From assembly GCA_951802425.1 (NCBI GenBank), contig OX637800.1:496001-560000 (forward strand): 64,000 nt of DNA, read 5' to 3'. This stretch comes from Clavaria fumosa. Its lineage: Eukaryota; Basidiomycota; Agaricomycetes; Agaricales; Clavariaceae. The stretch's first letter is position 1. Each line of letters starts with the position of its first letter. A model generated the notes under the pieces. The model was given only the letters and a program-made list of their open reading frames with translations. It was not told where the DNA came from and did no database searches. Positions 1 through 11,101 of this stretch are shown here, in pieces. Position numbers and translations under genes: made by a program.

Positions 1-495
1 TAGGTCAATTCCACCAAAATACAAGTGTAAACGACAGTGAGGGAGGGTGTAGCAGTAATTCTGATGGTGAGAGGGAATTCTGCATGCAAGCTGCATTGGC
101 AGGAAGAGGCGCAGATACAACAGGAGGAGGTGGGAGGTAGCAGAACAACATAAGGGGGGGTTTTGACCTGGAGACCACATGAGAGGGTGGCCACTATGTG
201 ATGCCCAGTCCAGTACCTGAGGCAGCTCTCGACAGTGATCCTTGTGCATAAGTGGGTAATCGAGTTTATGTTGTATGCTGTAGTAACTACTACAACCTTG
301 GGGTTTATATAGTAAGTGGTATCTAAAATAGGATAGCGTAGGAGAAAATCTGCAAAGAAGAAGTTATAAAACAAAGACCAAGGAATTGCCCAGAAACATG
401 TTTCAGCCACAGTATCCAAATCCCCAAATCTAATATTGTTAAGGGACCTTCACTAACTCATCTGGTGACCACCCTGCAAGTCCTAAACTGACTCC
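1..495. repeat. Dispersed repeat R1, copy a
   Basis: This stretch is a diverged reverse-complement copy of 49,060-49,560. Shared blocks include the phrase around 415-440 (also near 49,140-49,170) and the one around 235-270 (also near 49,290-49,320). No open reading frame is shared. It contains a TATA-like run near 304 and could be an LTR or a non-autonomous element, but no ends or target duplications can be set because it runs off the window edge. Confidence 0.6.
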
Positions 496-1857
496 ACTTG
501 TTTCCCAAGTTTCCTGATGTCAGCTGAACAATGGCGAAGCGTGCGGAGTATGTTGGAATTTCGACTCACGCATGGTATTGCTGATTGTCGATTTGGGACA
601 GCAGTCGGGCGGCGGAATTACATCGGGAGTAGTCGTGGTGTGTGCAGGTGCATCAGGCGGCCCATAGTGGGGTGTGTTGGGTTGTGACACCTGCCTGATA
701 TGTAAACCTACCAAATTCTCCTTAATTTAGAGTCCTTAAATGGTATGTTAGGATTACTAGTTAAGGAGCTATGTTGAATCTTTCCAAATGTAGTAGATAT
801 GCAAATTTGAGTATAAATAGCTGATGGAACCTCATGTTGCAGGCATCATTACATACCCACTTATCGATTACACCATCCCCCAAGAGGATTAAGCCTATGT
901 CTAGCCCAGCAAGGAGCTAAGGACAAATTTAGTTAAACTAAGGACTAAATCTAGTTGAACTAAATCTAGTAATTGCTGACTAAGGACTTAGTCTGGTCAA
1001 GTGATCTGGGTACCCAAGGGTACCCAGGCTTTGATCGAGCCACCCTATGCCGACTCCCTTGGCGCGGTAAGTATTGAGCAAGTTACAGATATCTTGGTAT
1101 AGGGTACAAGCTGTTCTACTGTACAATGGCTAAGCCCATGGGATGTTGTGACTTAGGTTACTAACTAATAATAATATCTGCCCAAAGCAATGCCTTGCTA
1201 GCAGTGTTGGTTTCAATACTGTTAGCAGGAAGGTATGGAACTGGAGGGTCTACTAGTCCTGTAGGCCAACTGCATAAGGAATTGAGGACCTGTCTGAGTC
1301 ATCCTGATTCTCAGTGACTCATTTCTGACTGCACCCAGTACCAGATCCATAACAGATGTGCAATGGGGTTCAGGTGGTAGGTATGCATAAGGTGTGTTAG
1401 GGAAGGGCATTGCAAGTACAGCCTGGTGGTTGTGAGTGTCATGTAAGAGCAGGGAAGGTCAGAGAGGCTTCTGGAAGGGGACTGCAGGTTCCAGAAGTGT
1501 GTAAAGGGGCTCGCAAGGTTGTAGAAGGCTGTTGGGAGGTTCATAAGTGTCAGTAGAGTCTGCTTGGGTAAGGGAAAATGAATGGGTCCTGATAGGCCAC
1601 TCACATATATATACTGTGTCACAACTGTACAGAGGGGTGGATCCCTATACATAGAACTACTAGCTCAATATACCATTGAGTCCAGTTCATTTGAGGGATA
1701 GAAAGTATTACACCTGTGAAGGACAAGGGACCATCACAGTCATGAGAAAAGAAGCCTGAACCCCACTCTCAGTCACCTTCACCCCTCACCTTCACCTTCA
1801 TGAACACTCTTACTCACCCTCACCCACCCCATTTACTCTGTCACTCTCACAATCATC
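496..1857. other. Anonymous intergenic sequence
   Basis: No gene can be supported here. A 113-codon minus frame (1,652-1,311) lacks recognisable domains. Visible small structures are a 22-bp inverted repeat centred on a doubled gggtaccc near 1,006-1,027, several copies of a ctaaatctagt-like word at 930-990, and a CT-rich run at 1,755-1,860 ending in the TTCAC that became the Gypsy-A target duplication. Confidence 0.5.
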
Positions 1858-1862
1858 TTCAC

Positions 1863-3155
1863 TGTCACGTCCGTGCCGCTCCCTTCCGGTCCGGACCGGA
1901 AACACGATCCCCGGTCCCGGACTTTCCATCTCCGGCCCTGACCGCCAACCTCCGATCCCCGGATCCGACCGCCGACCTCCGGTCTCCGGACCCGGACCTC
2001 CGAACTCCCGCTCTGGTGCCTCAGCATCTGAGGGTACCTGCCCCACATGTGGGGCAGGCACCAAACCCACATCCGGGGATAGTTCCCCAAGAGGCTGTCC
2101 CGATCCCGATCCCGATCCCGATTCCTGATTCCCGATCCCGATCTCCAATTCCTGAATCCGACTTCCCGACAGTCGTGAACCAATGTCCGTGGTTACTCCA
2201 CCAGCAACGAACTCCGAGCGTGGAAACCGGACAATCCGCGCAGTTGCTAGGCTGCGTAGTTACCATCCTGACGGTAGCAGTATCTGACTCCGGGATCAGG
2301 AAACTGATCCCCGTTGCTATCCCGTTGTTCCGTAGTAAGTCCCGCGATGTATCTCCGGGCCATTCTCCGTAACTACCGTCAAAACTCTGGGTTGCTGAAA
2401 ACGCCCCGGACTCGTAGTATATATACCTACCTACTTCGTAGAGTATTCTGCAGTCCGGATACCGCCCTCGTACACCCTCGTATACCCACGTACACCCCTC
2501 CCGTATACCCCCGAACTCCCCCGCACCTCCGTCCCCCCGTCCCTTGTATATCTCCGCACCTCCATACTCCTGTCCGACTCCCCGTCTCCTGTCCCTCCAT
2601 CTATCTCCGCACCTCCGTCCTTTCCGCCCGCCACCTTGTAATTTGTATCATGTCTAATCCGACCCTCGTCCTCTGTCCCCTACGTCAGTTGTGCCAAGTC
2701 CCGACCAAGTCCCGACCAACTCCTGACCAACTCCTGACTTCCACCCGACACCCGGAATCTGTCCCGACAGCCTACACCATCCGTCCGACCTCCGGAAATC
2801 ATCCCCGAACTCCGGAACTCCGTATCCCTCCTCCTCCCTCGCCTCTGTCTCCTCTACTTAGTCACTCATTAAACCCGAACTCCATCCGAACTCCATCTCC
2901 ACCCTCCCATCCATCCCTCAACTCGAATATGACGAAGTCCATCCCGGACATCTCGCCCGAGCACCGGACCCGAAGTCCCGAATCCTGTAACTCCGAAATA
3001 TGGGACACCCAGGACTCAGTAAGGGCGTCGTTTCAATACATTCGCCAAAGTCCCACCCGAACCCCGAAGTCCAACTCCGGACCTCCGGACCCCCCGGACC
3101 CGAACTCCAAACTCTGACCGGACTTCACCCCGACCCTCCGAGCATGCACGTAACA
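1863..3155 (+). repeat. Gypsy-A 5' LTR
   Basis: 1,293 bp with TG...CA ends (TGTCACG to GTAACA). It contains TATATATA at 2,418-2,425 and a predicted start site at 2,452. It preserves the single CCTAC (2,426-2,430) that is duplicated around Gypsy-B in the other LTR. The sequence is saturated with short words built on CTCCG, CCGAAC and CCGGA, and has a small cgatcc satellite at 2,098-2,145 that is 24 bp shorter in the 3' LTR. Confidence 0.92.
2418..2462 (+). promoter_or_regulatory. Gypsy-A TATA box, predicted start site and self-primer
   Basis: TATATATA at 2,418-2,425 lies 34 nt upstream of AGTCCGGATAC (2,452-2,462). That 11-mer is the exact reverse complement of the sequence at 3,158-3,168, two bases inside the internal region. 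By analogy with Schizosaccharomyces Tf1, the 5' end of the RNA would fold back and prime its own reverse transcription. The start site is inferred, not measured. Confidence 0.75.
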
Positions 3156-3157
3156 GT

Positions 3158-3168
3158 GTATCCGGACT
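3158..3168 (+). other. Gypsy-A self-priming primer binding site
   Basis: GTATCCGGACT sits two bases after the LTR end (spacer GT) and is perfectly complementary to 2,452-2,462. No TGG-initiated tRNA 3'-end complement is present, which argues against ordinary tRNA priming. Confidence 0.75.
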
Positions 3169-3199
3169 CCCGCTTTCTAGTCCTGAAAAATTCCTTCAC

Positions 3200-6170
3200 C
3201 TGACACAGTTGACCTCCAACTCCCTTAGTGGACAAAGGCCGACACCCCATTTCCACAACTCCAAGTGAATCGTCAATTCCCGACATCACTATCCTGACCA
3301 GCCAAGAATACTCCACTGCCCCGCTGAAACTCGCTGATGCAATCCATGCCACTACAAAGTCCACCAGACCAAGTCCCGGCATAATCGCGAGTTAGGGAAC
3401 CCGAACCCCTTCAATGGATCCGACCTCCGAGAAACTCCGAAATTCCGAAAAATTCTCAAGTCGATATTTTTTGACTTATGAGCTCTGCTTCGGCGCATTT
3501 GCGATTTCCACCCTGTCTGATCTTTTGTCAATAACCTCTGCCCATCTCCGTGTAGTTCAGTCTCCGTAGTCCCCAAACTCCGACTGACCCCGGACATCGC
3601 ACTTGTGCATCCGGAAAACACCAATCTGACCAAATCCGACCTCTCCGACTCTGCCCCATCAAATCCCGGCAACTCCCGATGGATTGTTTTACATCCGTCA
3701 AAATCCGATCCCATCTCCGACCTACTCCCCGACCTCAGGAATCATTTCCCAAGATCTCCTCATCACTCCGATCGACTCAACCTCCTCCACAGTCCCAGGA
3801 TATTACTGACTCACCCGCCAGAACCCGTTGGTTCATTGGGTCAGAGACAGTGCCAATTTCCGGACTACCAGACACAAAGGAAAGTCGCATTATCCGAAAC
3901 CGGGAACTCAAAACTCCCAAACTCCGGATCGCTGCACCGGAAATTTATTCCTCAAAATGCAGTAACCCACTCCGTGATCACCGAACTTCGGAGATCAAAA
4001 TCCTTTTGTTCCGGACTTAGTCCCAGGACGAAACCTCCGTCCGGTTCCATCCCCCGGAACCTGCGGACCTCTCCGACATAATTCTGGAAGTCCGCAACTC
4101 CACCGACGTGCCCACCAAGTCAAGTGTTGACTGACACATCGGCTCCGTTCGACCGCAAGGTCAATACTGGAAGCAGGAAAAGAGACTGCAATATGGCACA
4201 ATCAATTCCTGCTCCCGCCTGGAACTCCGAGTCTTTCTGAGATCCCATTACCTCTGAATCCGGTTTATCCACCACCCGTCCGCTTAACTCCGCATATGGA
4301 GTATCTGTCCCCCCTAGACGGTTGTCTCCGCTTCGGCAAAGAACTCCTGGGTCGTTAATCCGAACCACCCGGAAACCGCAAACCAATTCCGCAACACCCG
4401 GAATTCCTTAAGGTGTCCCCGGAAGCGCAAAGATCTTTTATGGCAATCGATCTCCGGCTCGCCTTCCATTCGTCCGCATCATAGAAGCAACTTATGGAAA
4501 ACCCGTGCCTCGGACCCACTCACGGTCCCTCGATTGGCTCATGCCTTTCCACCCAACTAGTGCCATTTCGGCATTTCAACATTCCGACACCCCGCCAAAT
4601 CCGAACTTCCTCTGACCGATCTCCGACACCTCCGAATATTGTCCGACGTCTCCGATCTCGCGCACTTATGCGCACCCTGGGGAAATTCCTTCCGAAAGCA
4701 AGGAAGTTGAATACCCCGGACCCCGGACCTCACCCGGCAGGCTGCCATGGTCCTAGGAAACAGTTTTGTCACCCAGGACTGGCCTGAAGCCCTGCAAGGG
4801 TAAGGAAAGTACTTACTCCGAAGCTGCGCAAACCCTGTCTGGAGAATTATTCTCCGCAAATCCGATTCTCCGACTCCGTGGTACAGCTATATGAACTAGG
4901 CGATATCCCTCACCCGGAAACTCTCCGCAAAATGTCTCAAGCATTCGAGACGTTGAAAGTTCAATGCTTACTACACTTTCCACCTCGGCGACTGTCATCT
5001 CCGACGGTCGCCACGATTTTCCGCGATCTCCACATCCGGAAAATCGTTTCCGGTTGTACTCCACTCCCGGACTTTCTATTCCGGCATAGTCGAACTACTC
5101 ACAAGGAACTCCTGACAGATGTTCAAAACCCTCAGTCTTTGCGCCTCGAAGGATTTGTTATCCCAGCTTAGGCATTCACTGACTACGAGAAACCCAAACA
5201 GGCAGGAACCACTCGGACTTTGACTGCGTCGAGTCCGGCAACCAGAGTTCTTTTCCAACCCCATTCCGCCCCCACCTGGTAATCCGATCCCGCTCCGGAA
5301 TCCGAAACCAAAATCCGACACTCCGAATCGATGGGACCTCTGCCCTAAGAGGGGGAGAGTGGCTATGCCATTCTAGGCTTTGAAGCAATTTCCGACCCAC
5401 ACCTTTGGCAAAACCACTCGAAATCCTCCTCCGGGCACCGTACCTTGTAAACTCTGAAACCCGACCTGAAACCCGAACGCTCGCATGAGCAAAACCTGAC
5501 CGCTAGACGCGAACTTGCAGGCCCCGCACAAGCGAAATCCGACTGTCCGGACTTTATCCCGGACCCCTCCGACTGGACACCCGGACTTAGTTTCCAAATG
5601 TCCTACAAGTCCTACAGTCTCGACACGACCACCTGAAAGCCGGTCAACTCGGACTTACCCAGAAATCCGACCCACCGGGATTATGCGTGGCCCGGCCATC
5701 TGCAAAGTTCCGCAATTCCTGTGTGAACTGCAGAGATCAAGTCCTCTGGTTTAGGCCTACAGACTCCTCCGCAACATCCGACTCCGGAGAAATCACAGAA
5801 ATCAACCTCAGTACATATTTCACCGAACCATCCGAACCCGGTTGCAAGCCAGGGATCATTATCCCAATGCGAGACACAGCCACCCGAGGAGTTGACTAAT
5901 TTCTTTGTCACTCAAGTCCTTACAGACACGGGATTCCGACACACGTAATATCCGACCCCAAATCCGAAATCCGTCCCACCACTGGAATTTGCGAATCAGC
6001 AATACTCCGAGCCCCGGAATTTCCCCGATCTTCGGGAATAAGAAATTCCACCCGAGCCTATCTGAACCTGTTTCCGGCGCCGCTTCCCATCCCATTGTCA
6101 AGCTGCCGAAACACATATCCGACCCCTGAAATCCGAACCCGGACATCCGTCCATCCGACCCTTGGAGCAA
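3200..6170 (+). pseudogene. Gypsy-A gag-pol relic
   Basis: No long frame survives, but homology to the Gypsy-B polyprotein can be followed through frameshifts. Near 4,480-4,590 lies the reverse-transcriptase stretch leading into the MPF motif and FQH. At 4,765-4,790 the QDWPE turn appears. The RNase H segment with HSRT, THKELL and LEG..IP is at 5,070-5,160, the RWD.CPK.G motif at 5,328-5,350, and an integrase zinc region with SC.NC followed by RHRPYGLLRQL near 5,700-5,790. Gag and protease (3,200-4,300) are too decayed to delimit. The gene is dead; orientation is plus, matching the PBS and polypurine tract. Confidence 0.8.
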
Positions 6171-6463
6171 CTTAGCGCAATAATGCTATGACCTCCGAAG
6201 TGCCATCCCAAGGAACAAGTTTCATTCGTATTCCGACTTCCGGCACAAACTCCGAATCCTGGAATCCGAGCCCCGACATCTCTCGACTCGCAGGTTTTGA
6301 AGTCCAACTCCTGCATAGGAGCTGGTCGCAGATTTTTTACTCTGCGTATCCGACACCACCCGGAACTTACTCCGATCTCCGCCATTTCCGCGCATGACTT
6401 AATTCACACAAGTCCGAGCGCAAAAGCAAAGTACATTAAGTAAGAATCAAGGAAACTATGTAC

Positions 6464-7803
6464 TTACGCAGGCAACTTGTTGCCTGCAGCTGCTTTCTCC
6501 GCCGGAGCCGGCCCCGGCTCCGATCCCTCCCTCACATCTGCATCCGCCGCCTTTGCGGGTCCCGGACCCGTGCCCGCCGTCTTTTCCGCAGCCGGACCCG
6601 GACCCGCTCCCTTATCCGACCCCTTCCCCACATCCGCCTCCGTCCTTTTTCCTGGACCCGTGTCCATCTTCCTCCCGACCCCCGGACCCGCTTTCCCCTC
6701 CGCTCCCGTCTCCGGCTCCGCATCCGGCATCTCCGCGTCTTCCTCCAACTCCGGGACTTCGAACCCGGACTTCGCGAGACTCGCACGGATGTTCTCCTCA
6801 ACACTGATTGAGACTTGCTTGATAATATGGTCCCACCGCTTTGTCATCACCTCCCGGTGTAGGGACCGGTGTAGGGCCCGACCATCGGCTGCCGCCAATT
6901 CCTTCACGAAAATTTCCCCCGTCTCCTTGACAGTGGCTCGGAGAGCCCGCAACTCCCACACGAGCCACTGCGCCGCCTGCAGGAACGTAGTCCCCGCAGC
7001 AATCTCCCCCGGCATCGGCCCCGGCTCCGACCCCACCGCCCGTTGTTTTTTCTGCGCCGGCACCTCCGCCTCCGTCTCCACCGCCTCGTCCGATCCCGGA
7101 CTTGCGGCTCGCTTCTCCACCCGCTTCCCCGCTTTCTTCCCCCGTTCCGGCTCTCCCAGCCAATTGCACACTATGTGCTTTTCTCGACATTCGTCGCAGC
7201 TCTTGACCCGACCGGGTCCGGTATGCTGGCAAAGCTGCCGGAAATTCCGCACCGCAGGCATGCCTCGTCTGTGGCCCGCTGGGCTGCCTCGACCTTTTCC
7301 GCCTGTTTCTGGGCCTCCCGCTCCGCCCGCTCCATCACCGTCCGCGACGACTCCGCCTCCTGCTGCAAGGCCATTGCCTCCGCAGCAGTTCCTCCGACCC
7401 TCTTGACCGATGGCCTCGCAGCCACAATTTCTTCCCATCGGGCCTGAGCCCGCTCCCCCGATTCCGCTTCCTTCCGCTCCCGCTCCTCCGCTTTCCGCCT
7501 CGCTCGTTCCGCCTCCTCCGCCTCCTCCCGCACTCACTCCTCCGCCTCTCTCTGAATCTGCTCCGCTTCCTCTGCCTCCTGCCTTTTCCGCTCCTCCGCC
7601 TCTCTCCGAATCCGCTCCGCTTCCTCTGCCTCCTGCCTTTTCCGCTCCTCCGCCTCTCTCCGAATCTGCTCCGCTTCCTCCGCCTCCTGCCTTTTCCGCT
7701 CCTCCGCCTCTTTCACCTTCCGCGTCTGCTCCGCCTCCAACGCCGCCATCTCTGCCCGCAACTTCTCAATTTTTATTTCATAATTGTCTCCGTTGTCTGC
7801 CAT
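6464..7803 (-). pseudogene. Gypsy-A antisense accessory ORF (coiled coil plus Cys6 cluster), broken
   Basis: Reads from ATG at 7,803 towards 6,464, opposite to gag-pol. The N-terminus is a charged coiled coil with four near-identical copies of an EERKRQEAEEAE-type heptad block. It is interrupted by an in-frame TGA at 7,534-7,536 and by a one-base loss inside the cysteine cluster near 7,245. Restoring that base gives Cx2Cx6Cx10Cx2Cx6C, exactly the spacing in the homologous Gypsy-B ORF. Downstream comes a basic stretch, then a helical domain, then an acidic Gly/Pro-rich tail. Function unknown; the cysteine spacing resembles fungal Zn(II)2Cys6 clusters with a lengthened central loop. Confidence 0.75.
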
Positions 7804-8000
7804 GCCTGATGGTGGTGGTTCAGGTCTAAGGAGAAAAACCGGACTTAGGGCATGAGCCCGGACTTATATATCCGGGCTCGGAGATTCAAACTCCGCCCGA
7901 AATTCCCGATCCGACACTCCGCGGAATACTCTGATCCCATCACAACCCGATCTTCTCCAATCTCCTGGCTCCGATCTAAAGGTCTCAAGGGTTCGACCTT

Positions 8001-8013
8001 AAAGGGGAGGCAC
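8001..8013 (+). other. Gypsy-A polypurine tract
   Basis: aaaggggagg followed by cac abuts the TG of the 3' LTR. This is the usual plus-strand primer site and confirms left-to-right orientation. Confidence 0.8.
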
Positions 8014-8555
8014 TGTCATGTCCGTGCCGCTCCCTTCCGGTCTGGACCGGAAACACGATCCCCGGTCCCGGACTTTCCATCTCCGGCCCCGACCGCCAAC
8101 CTCCGATCCCCGGATCCGACCGCCGACCTCCGGTCTCCGGACCCGGACCTCCGAACTCCCGCTCTGGTGCCTCAGCATCTGAGGGTACCTGCCCCACATG
8201 TGGGGCAGGCACCAAACCCACATCCAGGGATAGTTCCCCAAGAGGCTGTCCCGATCCCGATCCCGATCTCCAATTCCCGAATCCGACTTCCCGACAGTCG
8301 TGAACCAACGTCCGTGGTTACTCCACCAGCAACGAACTCTGAGCGTGGAAACCAGACAATCCGCGCAGTTGCTAGGCTGCGTAGTTACCATTCTGACGGT
8401 AGCAGTATCTGACTCCGGGATCAGGAAACTGATCCCCGTTGCTATCCCGTTGTTCCGTAGTAAGTCCCGCGATGTATCTCCAGGCCATTCTCCGTAACTA
8501 CCGTCAAAACTCCAGGTTGCTGGAAACGCCCCAGACTCGTAGTATATATACCTAC
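8014..8555 (+). repeat. Gypsy-A 3' LTR, left part
   Basis: Matches 1,863-2,430 apart from about a dozen substitutions and the 24-bp contraction. It ends in CCTAC (8,551-8,555), the first copy of the Gypsy-B target duplication, immediately after the TATA run. Confidence 0.92.
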
Positions 8556-9278
8556 TGTCAAGGTCCTAACAAGGTTAGCGGCGAAGGGGTTAGCGGAGCG
8601 GAGCGGAGATATTCTATCGGAGTCCGGTCGGAGTCCAATATCGGAGAAATGGAGAAGTAAACACAAGGAAGAGAGACTTATGGGACTGCGGCCTCAACGT
8701 ATGTGTTGTGCCACCGCGTATATACATGTCCCTATTTATCAAACAAGAACAATACCTAAGGGAGGATCAGAACACAAGTCAAAACTCCGAAGTTGATCGG
8801 AGTCCGTCGGAGTTGGTCGGAGTTGATCGGATGACATGGAGAACGTCGAGGACGATGAGGACGAAAGCTCAGAGATGTTTAGGATCAAGAGACGTTAATA
8901 TTCGAACTGAGGAGCAGGGAGATACAGGTGGAAACTTATACTGCAAGGACAGAGTATAGGAGTAATGTGAAACAATGTACTTATCAAATTACTAGGAGAG
9001 TTTCACCACTTGTGCCTGTGCAAATTTCTTGGAACAAAGAAACAACAACAAAAGCGACTCCCATGGGTCAAGGGTATCCTCTCAGTAGTGAACAGAATGA
9101 GGGGATGGAGGGAGAAGGTTCTAGAACGAAGTCCGAATGGTTCGAAGGTCGGCGGAGTAAAGTCCGATGAAGGTGCGGAGCGGGGCGTACGGAGTTACGG
9201 CGGAGCGGATCGGAGTTGGTACGGAGCTCGGAGTCCGGGGTGGGGATAGTGCTTATGCAAGCGGATGGGGTCGTAACA
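8556..9278 (-). repeat. Gypsy-B 3' LTR (left copy)
   Basis: 723 bp. It differs from 16,120-16,842 at 8 sites by eye, 7 of them transitions at CpG positions. A polypurine tract (plus-strand gtatccccctctta, 9,279-9,292) lies just inside it, fixing the minus orientation. Confidence 0.93.
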
Positions 9279-9506
9279 GTATCCCCCTCTTAGGGTCGAA
9301 CCCCTGAGACCCTGTGGCCAAAGTCCGCATGAAAACGTGGCTCCCATATCAAGTTAGCACCGGAGTTTCGCGGCGCTTCGATCGGAGTCCGAAATTTTTT
9401 TGGGGGTTAAAACGATTGTGTGCGTCGCACTCCGCTTTTCTCTTCCTTAACTCATCACTCCCACCACTCGCCCCTAACACGGGCAATTCCTTTCAAAAAA
9501 CTTATC

Positions 9507-10489
9507 ATGTCCAACACGCAATCGACGCCCGGAGCCGGGCCCAGTCGCCCCTCCTGCCCTCGCCCACGACCCGTCGTCGCCGCCCCCACGCAACCTCGTG
9601 CGGTGGACGAGGACCCAAGATCGCTGCCCTCACGAAGAAAATTAACGCGCTGAGGGAGAAAAGGGCGACGGAGGAGGAGGAGCGGAAAGCGAGGGAGGTA
9701 GCGGATAGGGTGCGGCGGGAGGAGCTGGAGAGGGCGAAGGCGGTGGAAGCGAAGCGGAGGGCGGCGGAGGTGGCGCGGGAGCAAGGGGTGGGGAGGAAGC
9801 GGTCTCCGACACCGGAGACGGAGGCGGATCGTGCGGAGTGCGCGCGATGCCATAGGTTGGGGGTGGCCTGTGTGTGGCTGAGTGGGGGGCAGGGGACGGC
9901 CTGCAACGCCTGTGCGGGGGCAAAGCAGAAGTGCGGAGGAGGAGAGGCGGAGAGGCCTGAGCGGAAAAAGGCGAAGGGGACACGGACCAAGCGGTCCGCG
10001 GAGTCGGAGGAGGATAGGGCGGAGATGTGGGTGCCGCGGGGTTGGCGGATGGAGGAGGAGATTAAAAATTTGATGCAGGCCATGCATAGCGTGGTCCTGA
10101 GGGGGGTGTTTGCGATGGAGGAGTGGAGGCCGGAGGCCGCAGCGGAGCGGAAGGCCGCGGCGGAGGATCGGAAGATTCTCCGCGGGATTTTGGAGAAGTG
10201 GGGGAAAAGGATGGAGGTGGCGGAGAAGGCGGAGGCAGCGGAGGAGGTGAGGAAGGAGAAGGCGGAGGTTCTGAGGGCGGAGGCGGAGGAAGCGGAGGCG
10301 GAGGACATGGTGGTGGAGGTGACAGGGAAGGAGAAGGAGAAGGGAAAGGCGAAGGAGGTGGGGTCGGAGAAAGAGGCGGAGGAAGAGGCGGAGGCGGAGG
10401 CGGAGGCAGGAGAAGTGGGAGCGGAGTCCGGGCTTAAGGAGCCCGAAGGAATTTTGCAGGCGTCGCCCGGCTCGCCCCCCTCCGCCTAA
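9507..10489 (+). CDS. Gypsy-B antisense accessory protein with Cys6 cluster and coiled coils
   Basis: Encoded opposite to gag-pol, beside the 3' LTR. The ATG at 9,507 opens a short frame (MSNTQSTPG...). Around 9,615 the reading shifts to the long frame that runs to 10,489, probably through loss of one base. The protein has a coiled-coil region rich in R/E, then a cluster CARC...C...CNAC...C spaced Cx2Cx6Cx10Cx2Cx6C near 9,840-9,935. A basic KKAKGTRTKR stretch, a middle helical part and a very acidic E/A-rich tail follow. The same order and spacing occur in Gypsy-A, which supports a selected protein. Function is unknown; nucleic-acid binding is an inference from the cluster and basic patch. 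Confidence 0.7.
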
Positions 10490-11101
10490 AAAAATAAAAA
10501 TTTTATATACTTATTTATTGTTTCTTTTTTTTTTAAAAAAAATTATTTATAAAATTTTTGTTTTTTATCTTTGAACTCGAGTGAAAAGTAAGCGGAGTGA
10601 AAGGAAAATAAAGTAAGACAATACGGAGAAGACGAAGAGAGGTTCGGAGTTGGACTTGGGAGAAAAAATCAAAGGTTCAGAGTTTACGGAGAAAAGGAAT
10701 AAGAAGAAAGGAGGTTTTTTAGAGTTTTCGGAGTTTTTGGAGGCAGGAACAGAGAGAGAGACAGAGAGACAGAGAGACAGAGAGACAGAAATACGGATTT
10801 TTATTTTTATTTTTATTTTTTATTTTTTTTTGGAGATGAAGACGGAGAAGCGAGAGATGGAGTAGTATAGAACAGAAAATGTACGTAAGTAGAAGCATAA
10901 GAGAAATTTCGGGGTATCGGAGTGAACGGAGAAGAGAGACAGAATTGGATTGAATGGAAAATGTACGTAAATAGAAGTATAAGAGAAATTTTGGGGTATC
11001 GGAGTGAACGGAGAAGAGAGACGGAATTGGATTGAATGGAAAATGTACATAAATAGAAGTATAAGAGAAATTTCAGGGTATCGGAGTGAACGGAGAAGGG
11101 T
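10490..11101. repeat. Gypsy-B 3' region with 82-bp tandem repeats
   Basis: An A/T run (10,490-10,560) follows the accessory stop and could hold its polyadenylation signal. A purine-rich gagaga microsatellite lies at 10,752-10,792. From 10,876 to 11,100 an 82-bp unit is repeated about 2.8 times, with unit starts at 10,876, 10,958 and 11,040 and only a few differences. The pol frame ends at 11,102, so this is the non-coding space between two convergently transcribed genes. Confidence 0.75.

Noticed and set aside
1222..1652. Minus-strand 62- and 113-codon frames as a gene
   Set aside because: No domain, no splice support, and the two frames overlap out of register.
2098..2145. CRISPR-like or regulatory array of cgatcc repeats
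   Set aside because: It is a short contiguous microsatellite without spacers that has contracted in the other LTR.
6477..7406. Plus-strand 309-codon frame opposite the Gypsy-A accessory ORF
   Set aside because: It is the complement shadow of a high-GC coiled-coil gene. The cysteine cluster and heptads make sense only on the minus strand.
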